DNA of 64,000 nucleotides from an uncultured Lachnospiraceae bacterium (GCA_910586955.1 CAJUMM010000002.1:20210-84209); one strand, 5' to 3'. Positions 41,327 through 51,982 are shown, counted from the stretch's first letter. Translations and numbers: made by a program. Notes: a model not told the origin generated them from the sequence alone.

Positions 41327-42517
41327 ATGAGTATCATCCGATATCAGCTGGCAGGGATTCAGCTTGTACTGGGAGAAGGAGCCAGAAAAGAACTTCCCGG
41401 GGAACTTCTGCGCTCAGGTGTGAAAAAGCCTCTTGTGGTGACGGAGGGCGGGGTTCTGGAGGCGGGAACAGCGGGGTTGGTGCTTGGGGAACTGAAAAAA
41501 GCCGGATATACCTATGCCTGCTACAGCGGTGTAAAGCCGGATCCCCTGGATACCATGGTAGATGAGGGGCTGGAGATTTACAGGAGAGAAGGGTGCGACG
41601 GCATTGTAAGTGTGGGCGGAGGCAGTTCCATGGACACCGGGAAATGTATTTCCGTGATGTCGGTCCATGAGGGACGGATCCTGGATTATGCCAGAAGTAC
41701 GCCGGGGCACAGGGAGTTTGAGAGGAGAGGCTGTCCCATCCTCTCCCTTCCTACCACTTCCGGAACGGGAAGCGAGGTGAGCCGGTATGCAGTGATTACA
41801 AACGCTTTGACCCACCGGAAGACTACTGTTGCCACTTCTTTTCTTTTGAGCGATTCGGCTGTTTTGGATCCGGAACTGGCCTTGACTATGCCAAGGGAAG
41901 TGACGGCGTATACGGGAATGGATGCTTTGGCTCATGCCATAGAAGCTTATACATACAAAGATGCCATAGAGGAGCCCTCCCGGATTTCCGATACCCTGGC
42001 TCTGGAAGCCGTCCGCCTGCTGTCAGGGAACATCCGGAAAGCCTATGAGGACGGCAGCAGCCTAGAGGTCCGCAAGCAGATGATGTGGGGAGCCCTTCTG
42101 GCGGGAGTGGCACTTAACATTGGAAGCGGGGAGACCCACGCCATAGGCTCCATGCTTGCCAAATATTACGGCGTATGCCACGGAATTTCCGTGGGGATCC
42201 CCCTTCCCTACTGTATGGAGTACAACATTCCCTGGTGTCCGGAGCGTTTCCGTGACATTGCCAAGGCTCTGGGAGCGGATGTGTCCGGCATGACCCCGGA
42301 GGAAGGGGCCGCCGTCGCTGTCCGGGAGGTGAAGAAGATTCTGGAAGACCTCCGTTTCCCGAAAATGTCCGATTATATCCATAGCATGGAAGAGGTAAGG
42401 AAGTTCAGCGAAGAGTGCGCAGGCAACAGCTGCTGTGTGAGCAACGGGCGTATGACAGAGAAGGAGGCGGTGGAGCAGGTTTTTGCCGCCTGCCTGGGGG
42501 CCAAAAGAAGAAGATAG
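41327..42517 (+). CDS. Iron-containing alcohol dehydrogenase 2
   Basis: 396 aa, paralogue of the enzyme at 37133. NAD motif VGGGSSMDTGK near 98; metal ligands Asp/His in GMDALAHAIEAY and His in ETHAIGSM and GVCHGIS; LPTTSGTGSE conserved. Having two different Fe-ADHs in one operon suggests two oxidation-reduction steps, or acceptor and donor sides of one cycle. RBS GGAAAGGAGAAG lies in the end of the EIIB gene. Confidence 0.92.
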   Translation: MSIIRYQLAGIQLVLGEGARKELPGELLRSGVKKPLVVTEGGVLEAGTAGLVLGELKKAGYTYACYSGVKPDPLDTMVDEGLEIYRREGCDGIVSVGGGSSMDTGKCISVMSVHEGRILDYARSTPGHREFERRGCPILSLPTTSGTGSEVSRYAVITNALTHRKTTVATSFLLSDSAVLDPELALTMPREVTAYTGMDALAHAIEAYTYKDAIEEPSRISDTLALEAVRLLSGNIRKAYEDGSSLEVRKQMMWGALLAGVALNIGSGETHAIGSMLAKYYGVCHGISVGIPLPYCMEYNIPWCPERFRDIAKALGADVSGMTPEEGAAVAVREVKKILEDLRFPKMSDYIHSMEEVRKFSEECAGNSCCVSNGRMTEKEAVEQVFAACLGAKRRR

Positions 42518-42530
42518 GAGAGAGACGAAA

Positions 42531-44465
42531 ATGAAGTATGCGGAATTATTTGAACCCATCCGGATCGGGAGCCTGGAGCTTAAGAACCGCTTCGTCATGC
42601 CGGCTATGGACAGTTCCACCACCACCCCGGAACACAAATTTTCCAGGCAGTCCGTGGATTATTTTGCGGCCAGGGCTGCGGGAGGTTTTGCTCTGGTGAT
42701 CACGGAGTTTATGGCGGTGGATCCCACGGGCTTTGCTACGCCCAATCAGGTAGGAATTTATGAGGATTCCTTCTTGCCGGGGCTTCGGGAGCTGACGGAG
42801 GCCATTCATGAAAAAGGCGCAAAGTGCTGCGCCCAGATTCACCATGCAGGGATCCAGACCAGCAGCAAAACCTGCGGCTGCCCTCCATGGGCAGTGTCGG
42901 CGGTTCCCTCTACCAAATACCGGGAGCCGGTTCACCAGATGACCGGCCGTGAGGTTTACGGACTGATAGATAAATTTATTGACGCAGGAGAGCGGGTGAA
43001 GAAAGCTGGCTTTGATATGGTGGAGGTCCATGCCGCCCACGGCTATCTTATCGCCCAGTTCCTGTCCAAGGCCACAAACAAGCGGTGCGATGAGTTCGGA
43101 GGCTCCTATGAGAACCGATTCCGCTTTGCCGGGGAGGTGATCCGGGGGATTAAGAAACGCTGCGGAAAAGAATTTCCCGTGGAGATCCGCATGAGTGCGG
43201 AAGAGTTCCTGGAGGGCGGATGTCATATTGGGGACGTGGAGGTCTATGCCAGGCTGGCGGAAGAGGCCGGTGCGGACGCTATCCATCTGTCCACGGGCTC
43301 GGCGGCGGGAGGAAATATTGTAACTCCCTACTATACAAATCCAGGCTTTAACCTGGAAAATGCGGCCCGGATCAAGAAATGTGTACAGATTCCGGTTATC
43401 GGTGTGGGCCGGATCAACGATCCGGCCCTGGCCTGGGAGGCGGTGGCTTCCGGCAAGGCGGATCTGATTTCCCTGGGGCGCCAGTCCGTCTGCGACAGCG
43501 AATTTCCCAATAAGATACGGGAAGGCAGGGAGGAGGAGATCTTCCACTGTACGGGCTGTATGCAGAGGTGCTATTATTCTCCCGGCTGCGACGAGCTGGA
43601 CAAAGGGATTTCCTGCATGATCAATCCCTTCTCCGGGAAAGAGGGGCGCTTTATTATCCGGGAGGCAGAGGAAAAGAAAAAGATAGTCATTGTGGGCGGC
43701 GGCGTGGCCGGCCTGGAAGCGGCCTGGATCCTGGCCAGGCGGGGACATGAGGTTTCCGTTTATGAGAAAGAGGAGATGCCCGGCGGACAATATCGTCTGG
43801 CGGCTGTTCCTCCCAAGAAGCAGGACCTGGGAAAAACCATACATACGTATCTGGCCCTTGGCAGGCGCTATGGAGTCCGGCTGTATACCGGCAGGGAAAT
43901 GACGGAGGAACTGCTTCAGAGCCTGGACTTTGATATCTGTCTCCTGGCCACAGGGGCGAAGCCTGTGACGCCTCCCATTCCGGGACTTGCCGAGTCCGGC
44001 GTGAAACCGGCCAACGAGGTGCTGGGGGGAAAGCATGTGATTGCCGGGGAGAAGGTGCTGATTATCGGAGGCGGCCTGGTGGGCTGTGAGTGCGGGGAGT
44101 TTCTGCTCCAATACGGAAACCGGGTGGATCTGGTGGATATGATCACGGAGTTCGCGCCGGGCCTGAATAAATATCCCAGGGCAATTCTTTTGAAAACCCT
44201 TGCGGATCACGGGACAAGGTTTTACGGGGGAACGAAAGTGCTGGAAATCCGGGAAGACGGAATCCTGGGACAGCAGGGAGAAGAACAGATTACCTTGTCC
44301 GGCTATTCTTCCATCGTTCTGGCCCTTGGCTCCCGGCCCTTCGCTCCCTTGAAGGAGCAGGCGGAGAAGCTGGGAAAAGAGGTTTACCTGCTGGGCGACG
44401 CGTCTTCGGTGCGGGACGCCAAGTACGCCATCTTTGACGCGGCCAAGCTGGCTTTAGAGTTGTAG
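42531..44465 (+). CDS. Old-yellow-enzyme-like NADH:flavin oxidoreductase with Fe-S and FAD domains
   Basis: 644 aa, same layout as 2,4-dienoyl-CoA reductase and bile-acid or trimethylamine-type enzymes. N-terminal FMN TIM barrel (residues 1-340: NRFVMPAMDSS, AQIHHAG, HAAHGYLIAQFL); a 4Fe-4S motif CTGCMQRCYYSPGC at about 342; then NAD/FAD Rossmann domains (VIVGGGVAGLEAAW near 386 and LIIGGGLVGCE near 510). It reduces an activated C=C bond or removes a group from the substrate. The start is the ATG with GGAGAG upstream. Probably acts on the aglycone or a keto-sugar derivative. Confidence 0.9.
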   Translation: MKYAELFEPIRIGSLELKNRFVMPAMDSSTTTPEHKFSRQSVDYFAARAAGGFALVITEFMAVDPTGFATPNQVGIYEDSFLPGLRELTEAIHEKGAKCCAQIHHAGIQTSSKTCGCPPWAVSAVPSTKYREPVHQMTGREVYGLIDKFIDAGERVKKAGFDMVEVHAAHGYLIAQFLSKATNKRCDEFGGSYENRFRFAGEVIRGIKKRCGKEFPVEIRMSAEEFLEGGCHIGDVEVYARLAEEAGADAIHLSTGSAAGGNIVTPYYTNPGFNLENAARIKKCVQIPVIGVGRINDPALAWEAVASGKADLISLGRQSVCDSEFPNKIREGREEEIFHCTGCMQRCYYSPGCDELDKGISCMINPFSGKEGRFIIREAEEKKKIVIVGGGVAGLEAAWILARRGHEVSVYEKEEMPGGQYRLAAVPPKKQDLGKTIHTYLALGRRYGVRLYTGREMTEELLQSLDFDICLLATGAKPVTPPIPGLAESGVKPANEVLGGKHVIAGEKVLIIGGGLVGCECGEFLLQYGNRVDLVDMITEFAPGLNKYPRAILLKTLADHGTRFYGGTKVLEIREDGILGQQGEEQITLSGYSSIVLALGSRPFAPLKEQAEKLGKEVYLLGDASSVRDAKYAIFDAAKLALEL

Positions 44466-46352
<1,887 letters not shown>

Positions 46353-46360
<8 letters not shown>

Positions 46361-46384
46361 TATAATAATATAACAAATACATGC
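46353..46384. promoter_or_regulatory. Inverted repeat around the TA promoter -10
   Basis: GCATGTA (46353-46359) and TACATGC (46378-46384) flank the -10 box and start site. This fits an autoregulatory operator bound by the antitoxin or the complex. Confidence 0.6.
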
Positions 46385-46419
46385 AAAACAACTTCACTAT
46401 AACAACCAGGAGGTGTCCT

Positions 46420-46716
46420 ATGGCAGAACAGGTTTTGATCCAATTTAGAGCAGATAAGGCATTGAAACAGGAAGTGGCGGAAATATATGAGAAACTTGGA
46501 ATGGATTTGCCCACAGCTTTTCGTATGTTTATGGTTAAAAGCAAAATGATAAAAGGGCTTCCGTTTGAAGCAACGCTGCCGGAGAGCACGATAACAAGGG
46601 CAGAAGCTAAACATGCTTTTTATGAACTGCGGAGGCAGGCAGCCGATGTTCCGGAAATGTCTCTTGATGAAATTAATGCTGAGATTTCGGCAGTAAGAGT
46701 AGAAAGAAAAGGATAA
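46420..46716 (+). CDS. RelB/DinJ-family antitoxin
   Basis: 98 aa. The N-terminal part (VLIQFRADKALKQEVAEIYEKLGMD, then LPTAFRMFMVK) is the ribbon-helix-helix DNA-binding unit of RelB/DinJ antitoxins; the acidic C-terminal half should block the toxin. The start at 46420 has CAGGAGGTG upstream; an in-frame ATG at 46381 lies in the operator. It is followed six bases later by a PIN-domain gene rather than a RelE/YafQ toxin. More AT-rich than the surrounding operons. Confidence 0.9.
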   Translation: MAEQVLIQFRADKALKQEVAEIYEKLGMDLPTAFRMFMVKSKMIKGLPFEATLPESTITRAEAKHAFYELRRQAADVPEMSLDEINAEISAVRVERKG

Positions 46717-46722
46717 ACGGCA

Positions 46723-47151
46723 ATGGAATATTATGCAGTAATTGATACCAATGTATTGCTTTCGGCCTTGCTTTCCAAAGTGGAAACATCTGCCACAGTC
46801 AAAGTTTTGGAGGCCGTTTTTGACGGGAAGATTGTTCCATTGTATCATCAGGAAATTTTGGATGAGTATAGTGAAGTGCTGCACAGAGAAAAATTTCATT
46901 TACAGGAAAAATTAGTACGCAAGGTACTTGATGCGGTGAGACAATATGGAGTAGAAGTGTTTCCGCAGCCTACAGGAGCGGTTTTGATTGATATGGATGA
47001 CCTTGTGTTTTATGAAGTGGCTATGGAAAAGAGAGAAGATAATGCGTATTTAGTTACAGGGAACCAGAAACACTATCCATTTAAAGATTTTATTGTTACG
47101 CCTGGGGAAATGATACAAATGATAGAAAATTCATTTTCAGAAAAGAAATAA
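46723..47151 (+). CDS. PIN-domain toxin (putative toxin-antitoxin RNase)
   Basis: 142 aa. Acidic residues of a PIN nuclease are visible: Asp in IDTNVLLSAL (near residue 8), Glu in LDEYSEVL, Asp in DMDDLVFYEV and the C-terminal LVTGNQKHYP. The family cleaves RNA (often tRNA or mRNA) using Mg2+. It pairs with the RelB-type antitoxin upstream. AT-rich coding, suggesting transfer as a module. No obvious terminator, but a strong promoter for the next operon begins 12 bases after the stop. Confidence 0.9.
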   Translation: MEYYAVIDTNVLLSALLSKVETSATVKVLEAVFDGKIVPLYHQEILDEYSEVLHREKFHLQEKLVRKVLDAVRQYGVEVFPQPTGAVLIDMDDLVFYEVAMEKREDNAYLVTGNQKHYPFKDFIVTPGEMIQMIENSFSEKK

Positions 47152-47162
47152 GTAAAAAACCA

Positions 47163-47191
47163 TTGACGCGCCCCCCATTTTTCTATATAAT
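47163..47191 (+). promoter_or_regulatory. Strong sigma-A promoter of the polyamine operon, flanked by GC-rich inverted repeat
   Basis: TTGACG (47163-47168), 17-base spacer, TATAAT (47186-47191). GCGCCCCC (47168-47175) in the spacer and GGGGGCGC (47201-47208) just past the start form an inverted repeat around the -10 box, a possible operator. Confidence 0.75.
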
Positions 47192-47196
47192 GCAAG

Positions 47197-47288
47197 TTGC
47201 GGGGGCGCATGCAAATGCAGAAAACAAAGAGCCTCGCCTAATATGGTGGTTTCACCCGGAGACGGGTGGAGTTCATTGGTTAGAAGCA
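47197..47288 (+). ncRNA. Structured leader, candidate riboswitch or attenuator before potD
   Basis: Stems that can form: GCGGGGGC with GCCTCGC, CACCC with GGGTG, and CTAA with TTAG around the latter. It ends at a strong intrinsic terminator. The reading frame that crosses it has no ribosome binding site. It does not match a riboswitch class I can name. Confidence 0.5.
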
Positions 47289-47289
47289 C

Positions 47290-47333
47290 ATAGGACGGGA
47301 AAGTCAGTAAAGCTTTCTCCAGTCCTATTTTTT
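47290..47333 (+). terminator. Leader terminator before potD
   Basis: AGGAC..GGAAAG pairs with CTTTCTCC..GTCCT, followed by ATTTTTT, 45 bases before the potD start. Its position after a structured leader suggests attenuation. Confidence 0.85.
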
Positions 47334-47376
47334 ATGCTTATTGAACAAAAATTACAGAGAAGAGAAGGAGAACGGA

Positions 47377-48432
47377 ATGAAGAGAAGAGGAGTGTCCTTG
47401 TTTCTGGTATTGATTTTGTGCATTGCTTCCCTGTCAGGGTGTAAAAAGAAGGACAGCGGAGAAAAATTGTATGTCTATAACTGGACGGAGTACATTCCCC
47501 AGGAGGTCTATGACGCCTTTGAGGAGCAGACGGGAATCCATGTGGTGGAGTCCACCTTTTCCTCCAACGAGGAGATGCTGGCCAAGCTGACGGCAGGAGG
47601 AACGGGCCAGTACGACATGGTAATTGCCAGCAATTACGTGGTGAAGGCCATGGTGGAGCAAGATCTGATACAGCCCATTCACAAGGAAAATTTAAAGAAT
47701 CTGGGAAATATCAGTCCCTCTTCCCTTGGACAGTCCTACGATCCGGACAATACCTACTCCATTCCCTTTATGAGTACGATCACGGTGATTGCGGTGAACC
47801 AGGAAAAGTGCCGGGAGCTCGGGGTGACGATTACGAAATTTGATGATCTCTTGAATCCTGCTCTGGAGAATAATATTGTGGTGGTGGACGACGTGCGGGA
47901 AATTGTGGGAATCGCCCTGAAAGCCCAGGGGCAGGATTCAAATTCTACGGATGAGGAAACCGTCAAGGGAACCCTTTCCTGGCTGCAGAAACTCCAGCCC
48001 AATGTCAAGGCCTACGACAGTGACAGCCCGAAAACTCTTCTGGCAGCCAATGATGTAGCAGTTGGTATTGTATATAATACGGATGCAGGGATGGCTATCA
48101 AGGAAAATCCGGATATTGATGTAGTGTTTACCCAGGAACCCTGTGAGATTTCCGTAGACAATTTTGTCATCACTTCCGGTGCGGCTAATGTGGAAAATGC
48201 AGAGAAATTTATTGACTTTATCCACCAGCCGGAGATTTATAAAATGATTCTGGACGAATTTCCCAGCGTCTGCTTAAATGATGCGGCTATGGAAATTCTG
48301 GAGTCCGACTATCTGGACAATCCGGGCAGCAATGTGGAGAGGTCCGAGATCGAGCGGGCCACCCTTATCGAAGAGGTGGGAGACGCAGTGTCCTGGTACG
48401 ACGAAGTGTTTACCAAGATGAAGACCAATTAA
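47377..48432 (+). CDS. potD: Spermidine/putrescine ABC transporter substrate-binding lipoprotein
   Basis: 351 aa. Lipobox SLSGC (Cys near residue 21). LYVYNWTEYIPQEVYDAFEEQ is the start of PotD/PotF-type binding proteins; YDMVIASNYVVKAMVEQ, and Trp/acidic residues near VSWYDEVF complete the match. It captures polyamines for PotABC. ATG with AGAAGGAG upstream; a longer frame starts inside the leader. The stop codon overlaps a spacer repeat. Confidence 0.94.
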   Translation: MKRRGVSLFLVLILCIASLSGCKKKDSGEKLYVYNWTEYIPQEVYDAFEEQTGIHVVESTFSSNEEMLAKLTAGGTGQYDMVIASNYVVKAMVEQDLIQPIHKENLKNLGNISPSSLGQSYDPDNTYSIPFMSTITVIAVNQEKCRELGVTITKFDDLLNPALENNIVVVDDVREIVGIALKAQGQDSNSTDEETVKGTLSWLQKLQPNVKAYDSDSPKTLLAANDVAVGIVYNTDAGMAIKENPDIDVVFTQEPCEISVDNFVITSGAANVENAEKFIDFIHQPEIYKMILDEFPSVCLNDAAMEILESDYLDNPGSNVERSEIERATLIEEVGDAVSWYDEVFTKMKTN

Positions 48433-48541
48433 CAGCAGGAGCCCGGACAAAGCCCAGAAGGATTTACGGGCACAGGTCTTCGTGACCGGAAATCCTTCTA
48501 GTAAGGGGGCTTTGGGAGGGATACTGCGGAACTCAAAATAG
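48431..48541 (+). repeat. Single structured spacer repeat between potD and the PII-like gene
   Basis: One full copy. AACAGC overlaps the potD stop codon. Outer stem pairs CAAAGCCC with GGGGCTTTG; inner hairpin pairs AGAAGGATTTACGGGCAC with GTGACCGGAAATCCTTCT around a short loop. It ends GCGGAACTCAAAATAGGAGG, giving the ribosome binding site of the next gene. Confidence 0.87.
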
Positions 48542-48551
48542 GAGGTTTGTA

Positions 48552-48890
48552 ATGAAGAAGATTGAGATTATTACCAGACCGGATAAACTGGATATTATCA
48601 AGAAAATTCTGGCGGAGAACGAATATTCCGGCATGACGGTGACGGCGGCTATGGGCTGCGGACGCCAGAAGGCCGATGCCAAAGACTTTGAAGAGCTGAA
48701 TCTGGAGATGAACCTTCTGCCCAAAATACATGTTATGACGGTGGTATGGGACGAGGATCTGGAGGATATCTTGTGTGAACTCCAGCAGAAGCTGACCACG
48801 GGAAGTGTGGGAGACGGCAAGATATTTATCTCTACCATCGACGATGTGGTGAGAATCAGGACAGGGGAGCGTGGATATAAGACCCTGTAA
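48552..48890 (+). CDS. PII-family signalling protein without the uridylylation Tyr
   Basis: 112 aa, ferredoxin-like PII fold. MKKIEIITRPDKLDIIKKIL at the start and KIFISTIDDVVRIRTGERG at the end are PII hallmarks, the latter the ATP/ADP-binding C-loop. The T-loop (about residues 35-55) is GCGRQKADAKDFEELNLEMN and has no Tyr at the usual modification place and a shortened pattern. It therefore probably works through nucleotide or small-molecule binding alone. Being inside the polyamine transporter operon, it may gate PotABC the way GlnK gates AmtB. Confidence 0.88.
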   Translation: MKKIEIITRPDKLDIIKKILAENEYSGMTVTAAMGCGRQKADAKDFEELNLEMNLLPKIHVMTVVWDEDLEDILCELQQKLTTGSVGDGKIFISTIDDVVRIRTGERGYKTL

Positions 48891-48906
48891 TGCAGGAGGA
48901 CGACAG

Positions 48907-50055
48907 ATGAGCCAGGCCAGTGAAAATGTGATTGTCCGTTTGACGGATGTGGATAAAAATTTTGAAAATGACCGGGTGGTGAAGAAGCTGAACCTGGATG
49001 TGCAGGAGGGGGAGTTCCTGACCATGCTGGGGCCCTCCGGCTGCGGAAAGACTACCACCCTCCGCATGATTGCAGGATTTGAGTATCCCACGGGGGGCCG
49101 GATTTTTCTGGAAGGCCAGGATGTGGAGGGCAAAAAGCCCAATCAGCGCAATGTAAACACGGTGTTCCAGAATTATGCCCTCTTTCCCCATATGAATGTA
49201 TTTGACAACATTGCCTTCGGCCTGGTGGAGAAGAAGGTGAAAAAGGAGGAGATCCGCCGCCGGGTGGAGGAGATGATCCGCCTGGTGCGCTTGGACGGTA
49301 TGGAAAAACGGATGCCCTCCCAGATGTCAGGGGGACAGAAGCAGAGGGTAGCCATTGCCCGGGCTCTGGTGAACCGGCCCAAAGTGCTGCTTCTGGATGA
49401 ACCGCTGGGGGCCCTGGACTTGAAGCTCCGGAAGCAGATGCAGGGGGAGCTGAAACATCTTCAGAAGCAGCTGGGCATTACCTTTATCTATGTTACCCAC
49501 GATCAGGAGGAAGCCCTGACCATGAGCGACCGGATTGCCGTGATGAACAACGGTTATCTGGAGCAGGTGGGGACGCCGGAGGAGGTCTACAACCATCCCC
49601 AGACCAAGTTTGTGGCGGATTTTATCGGGGAGTCCAATATTATCGAGGGCTATATTGAGCATATGACGGAGGATTCCATTGAAGTGACCATGGAGTCTGG
49701 GAAAGCGGTCATTCATGAGACCGGGTACCGTCTGGAGGAAATGGTTTACCTCTGCGTGCGGCCTGAGAATCTGAAAATTTCCACAGAGGTGGTGGAGGGT
49801 TTCCGGTTCCGGGGACAGGTACGGGAGCATATTTTTATCGGCTCTATCAATAAAACCATGATCGAACTGCCCAACGGCCAGATGCTGAAAGCGGAGACCC
49901 CGGCGGAAGATGCGCTGGTTCCGGTGGGAACGGCGGTGAATGTTTACTGGAATCCGGGCAAGGCGGTGGTAATGCGCACCAAGGAAGAGCAGATTTACAA
50001 TGTAATCGAGCAGTCTGTTGCCATAGAGGGAATGACCAATGATCAAATCTATTAA
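48907..50055 (+). CDS. potA: Polyamine ABC transporter ATPase
   Basis: 382 aa. Walker A GPSGCGKTT near residue 44, signature MSGGQKQRVA near 142, Walker B LLLDEPLGALD near 165, and a C-terminal TOBE domain with CVRPENLKI. Energises polyamine import. The ATG at 48907 with CAGGAGG upstream is preferred over an in-frame GTG 36 bases earlier. It overlaps potB by 17 bases. Confidence 0.96.
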   Translation: MSQASENVIVRLTDVDKNFENDRVVKKLNLDVQEGEFLTMLGPSGCGKTTTLRMIAGFEYPTGGRIFLEGQDVEGKKPNQRNVNTVFQNYALFPHMNVFDNIAFGLVEKKVKKEEIRRRVEEMIRLVRLDGMEKRMPSQMSGGQKQRVAIARALVNRPKVLLLDEPLGALDLKLRKQMQGELKHLQKQLGITFIYVTHDQEEALTMSDRIAVMNNGYLEQVGTPEEVYNHPQTKFVADFIGESNIIEGYIEHMTEDSIEVTMESGKAVIHETGYRLEEMVYLCVRPENLKISTEVVEGFRFRGQVREHIFIGSINKTMIELPNGQMLKAETPAEDALVPVGTAVNVYWNPGKAVVMRTKEEQIYNVIEQSVAIEGMTNDQIY

Positions 50056-50893
50056 GAAACGGCTGGCAGCAATAGTCACGGTAGGGCCTACGGTCCTGTG
50101 GCTGGGGGCTTTTCTCATGATACCCCTGGCCTATGTGATCGGTATCAGCTTTTTGACAAAAAATGCCTACGGCGGCGTGGATTTCGTGCCTACCATTGCC
50201 AACTATATCAGTCTTTTTCAGAGCGAGTATGCCAAGGTGTTTGCGGACTCTCTGTGGCTCTCCCTTAAAACAACGGTGATCTGCCTTCTGGCAGGATATC
50301 CTTTCGCCTATATCATTGCCAATGCCCCCAGGAAGTGGAAGCCCGTGCTGGTGCTTCTTTTGATGCTGCCCTTCTGGACCAATTCCCTGATCCGCACCTA
50401 CGGATGGAACACCCTTTTGCGGACGGAGGGAATTATCAATCATTTCCTGCAGAATCTGGGGCTGATTGAGAAGCCCTTGGAAATGCTGTATACGGACGGG
50501 GCCGTGCTTCTGGGCATGGTCTATGCGCTGCTGCCCTTTACGGTGCTGCCCCTGCATACCTCCATTGAGAAGCTGGATAAGTCCCTTCTGGAGGCGGCGG
50601 ATGATCTGGGGGCTTCCAGAGTCCATGTATTTACCCGGGTCATACTTCCCTTAACCATGCCGGGGATTTTCGCCGGGTCCATCCAGACCTTTATTCCCTC
50701 CCTGGGATTCTTTTTTATCTCCGACATGATGGGTGGTGCGAAAACCATGTATATCGGAAACCTGATCAAAAACCAGTTCCTGTCTGCCCGGAACTGGCCT
50801 TTGGGAGCGGTGCTTTCCATAGTGCTGATTGTGATTACGCTGATTCTGATGAAGCTCTACACCCGTGTGGGGAGCTTGGAAGACATGGCGTAA
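50039..50893 (+). CDS. potB: Polyamine ABC transporter permease PotB
   Basis: 284 aa with six predicted membrane segments. The EAA-type motif LLEAADDLGASRVHVFTRV near residue 190 contacts the ATPase. NSLIRTYGW is a PotB hallmark. Translationally coupled to potA by a 17-base overlap. Confidence 0.95.
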   Translation: MIKSIKKRLAAIVTVGPTVLWLGAFLMIPLAYVIGISFLTKNAYGGVDFVPTIANYISLFQSEYAKVFADSLWLSLKTTVICLLAGYPFAYIIANAPRKWKPVLVLLLMLPFWTNSLIRTYGWNTLLRTEGIINHFLQNLGLIEKPLEMLYTDGAVLLGMVYALLPFTVLPLHTSIEKLDKSLLEAADDLGASRVHVFTRVILPLTMPGIFAGSIQTFIPSLGFFFISDMMGGAKTMYIGNLIKNQFLSARNWPLGAVLSIVLIVITLILMKLYTRVGSLEDMA

Positions 50894-51068
50894 GCATAAG
50901 CCGTGCAGAAAAAGACAGACTCACGCAGGCGTGTGCTTGCACACAAGCCGGAGTGAGGATGGCTTTTTCTATAGGGCGCAGCCCGACAGCGAGAAGGAGC
51001 GGCAGCGGATTCGAGCTGGCAGCACGGCGTTTATCACGGCGTTTAATAGATGAGAAAGGAGTTCCGCC
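50894..51068. other. Unexplained 175-bp spacer between potB and potC
   Basis: Polyamine permease genes are usually adjacent. Here 175 bases intervene, with a hairpin CTCAC..GTGTGC-TT-GCACAC..GTGAG (50921-50959), a short T run, and a tandem CACGGCGTTTA (about 51026-51046). It looks like an inserted repeat or a processing site. No gene seen. Confidence 0.6.
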
Positions 51069-51869
51069 ATGAAAAAGCAGAGAAAAGTCCGGGAATTTAA
51101 ACCAGGAAGCGTTCTCTACGCCTGCCTGATGTATCTTTTTCTATATCTTCCCATCTTTGTGGTAATTGCCTTTTCCTTTAACACCTCAAAGATGAACATT
51201 ACCTTCGAAGGCTTTACTTTCGCCTGGTACGGCCGCATGTTCGAGAACCGCCAGCTGATGCAGTCCTTTGTGAACACGGTGATTGTGGCCGGGGCCAGTA
51301 CTGTCCTCTCGGTGCTTATCGGGACCTTGTGCGCTCTGGGTCTTTATAAGTTTGAGTTTAAGCTGAAAAATCTTATCAGCAGTTCCCTTTATATTCCCAT
51401 TGTGATTCCGGAGCTGGTCTTTGCCATTGCCCTTCTGATCTTTTTTACATCCTTAAATATCAGCATGAGCATGGGGACCCTGATTATCGCCCATGTAACC
51501 TTTTCCATGCCTTTTGTAGTGATTACCGTCCGGGCCAGACTGGCGGGGTTTGACAAATCCATCGAGGAGGCGGCCAGGGATCTGGGGGCCAACGAATTCC
51601 GCACCTTCTGGCGGGTAACTCTGCCTATGATTTTTCCCGGCGTGATTTCCGGCGGTATGCTGGCTCTGACCATGTCCTTAGACGATGTAGTGGTCAGCTT
51701 CTTTACGGCAGGGCCGGAGAGCACTACCCTGCCCTTAAAAATCCTGGGCATGGTCCGCAAAGGCGTCTCCCCGGATGTGAACGCCCTGTCCACCCTGATG
51801 ATCGTAGGGACAGTGGTGATTCTTCTCACTTCCACCCTGATTCAGGGGCATTTGGAAAAGAAACTCTAG
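51069..51869 (+). CDS. potC: Polyamine ABC transporter permease PotC
   Basis: 266 aa with six predicted membrane segments. LPIFVVIAFSFNTSK at the start and the EAA motif SIEEAARDLGANEFRTFWRV near residue 165, then MSLDDVVVSFFTAGP, identify PotC. AAAGGAG precedes the ATG. Completes the importer with PotA, PotB and PotD. Confidence 0.95.
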   Translation: MKKQRKVREFKPGSVLYACLMYLFLYLPIFVVIAFSFNTSKMNITFEGFTFAWYGRMFENRQLMQSFVNTVIVAGASTVLSVLIGTLCALGLYKFEFKLKNLISSSLYIPIVIPELVFAIALLIFFTSLNISMSMGTLIIAHVTFSMPFVVITVRARLAGFDKSIEEAARDLGANEFRTFWRVTLPMIFPGVISGGMLALTMSLDDVVVSFFTAGPESTTLPLKILGMVRKGVSPDVNALSTLMIVGTVVILLTSTLIQGHLEKKL

Positions 51870-51901
51870 CAAAAAGGAGCAAAACACGGTATACTTGTAT
51901 T

Positions 51902-51975
51902 AACAGCAGGAGCCCGGACAGATCCAGAACTGGAATAAAAAACAGCAGGAGCCCGGACAGCCCCAGAAAGGAGTG
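51902..51975 (+). repeat. Truncated spacer repeats before the GNAT gene
   Basis: Two copies of the 5' part (AACAGCAGGAGCCCGGACAG) at 51902 and 51941. The first jumps from the 5' arm straight to the 3' end (AGAACTGGAATAAAAA), having lost the hairpin. The second ends in CCCCAGAAAGGAG, where the hairpin's 5' arm now serves as ribosome binding site for the gene at 51983. Confidence 0.75.
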
Positions 51976-51982
51976 CAGGCAT

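Noticed and set aside
47163..47444. 93-codon frame before potD
   Set aside because: It spans the promoter, structured leader and terminator and has no ribosome binding site.
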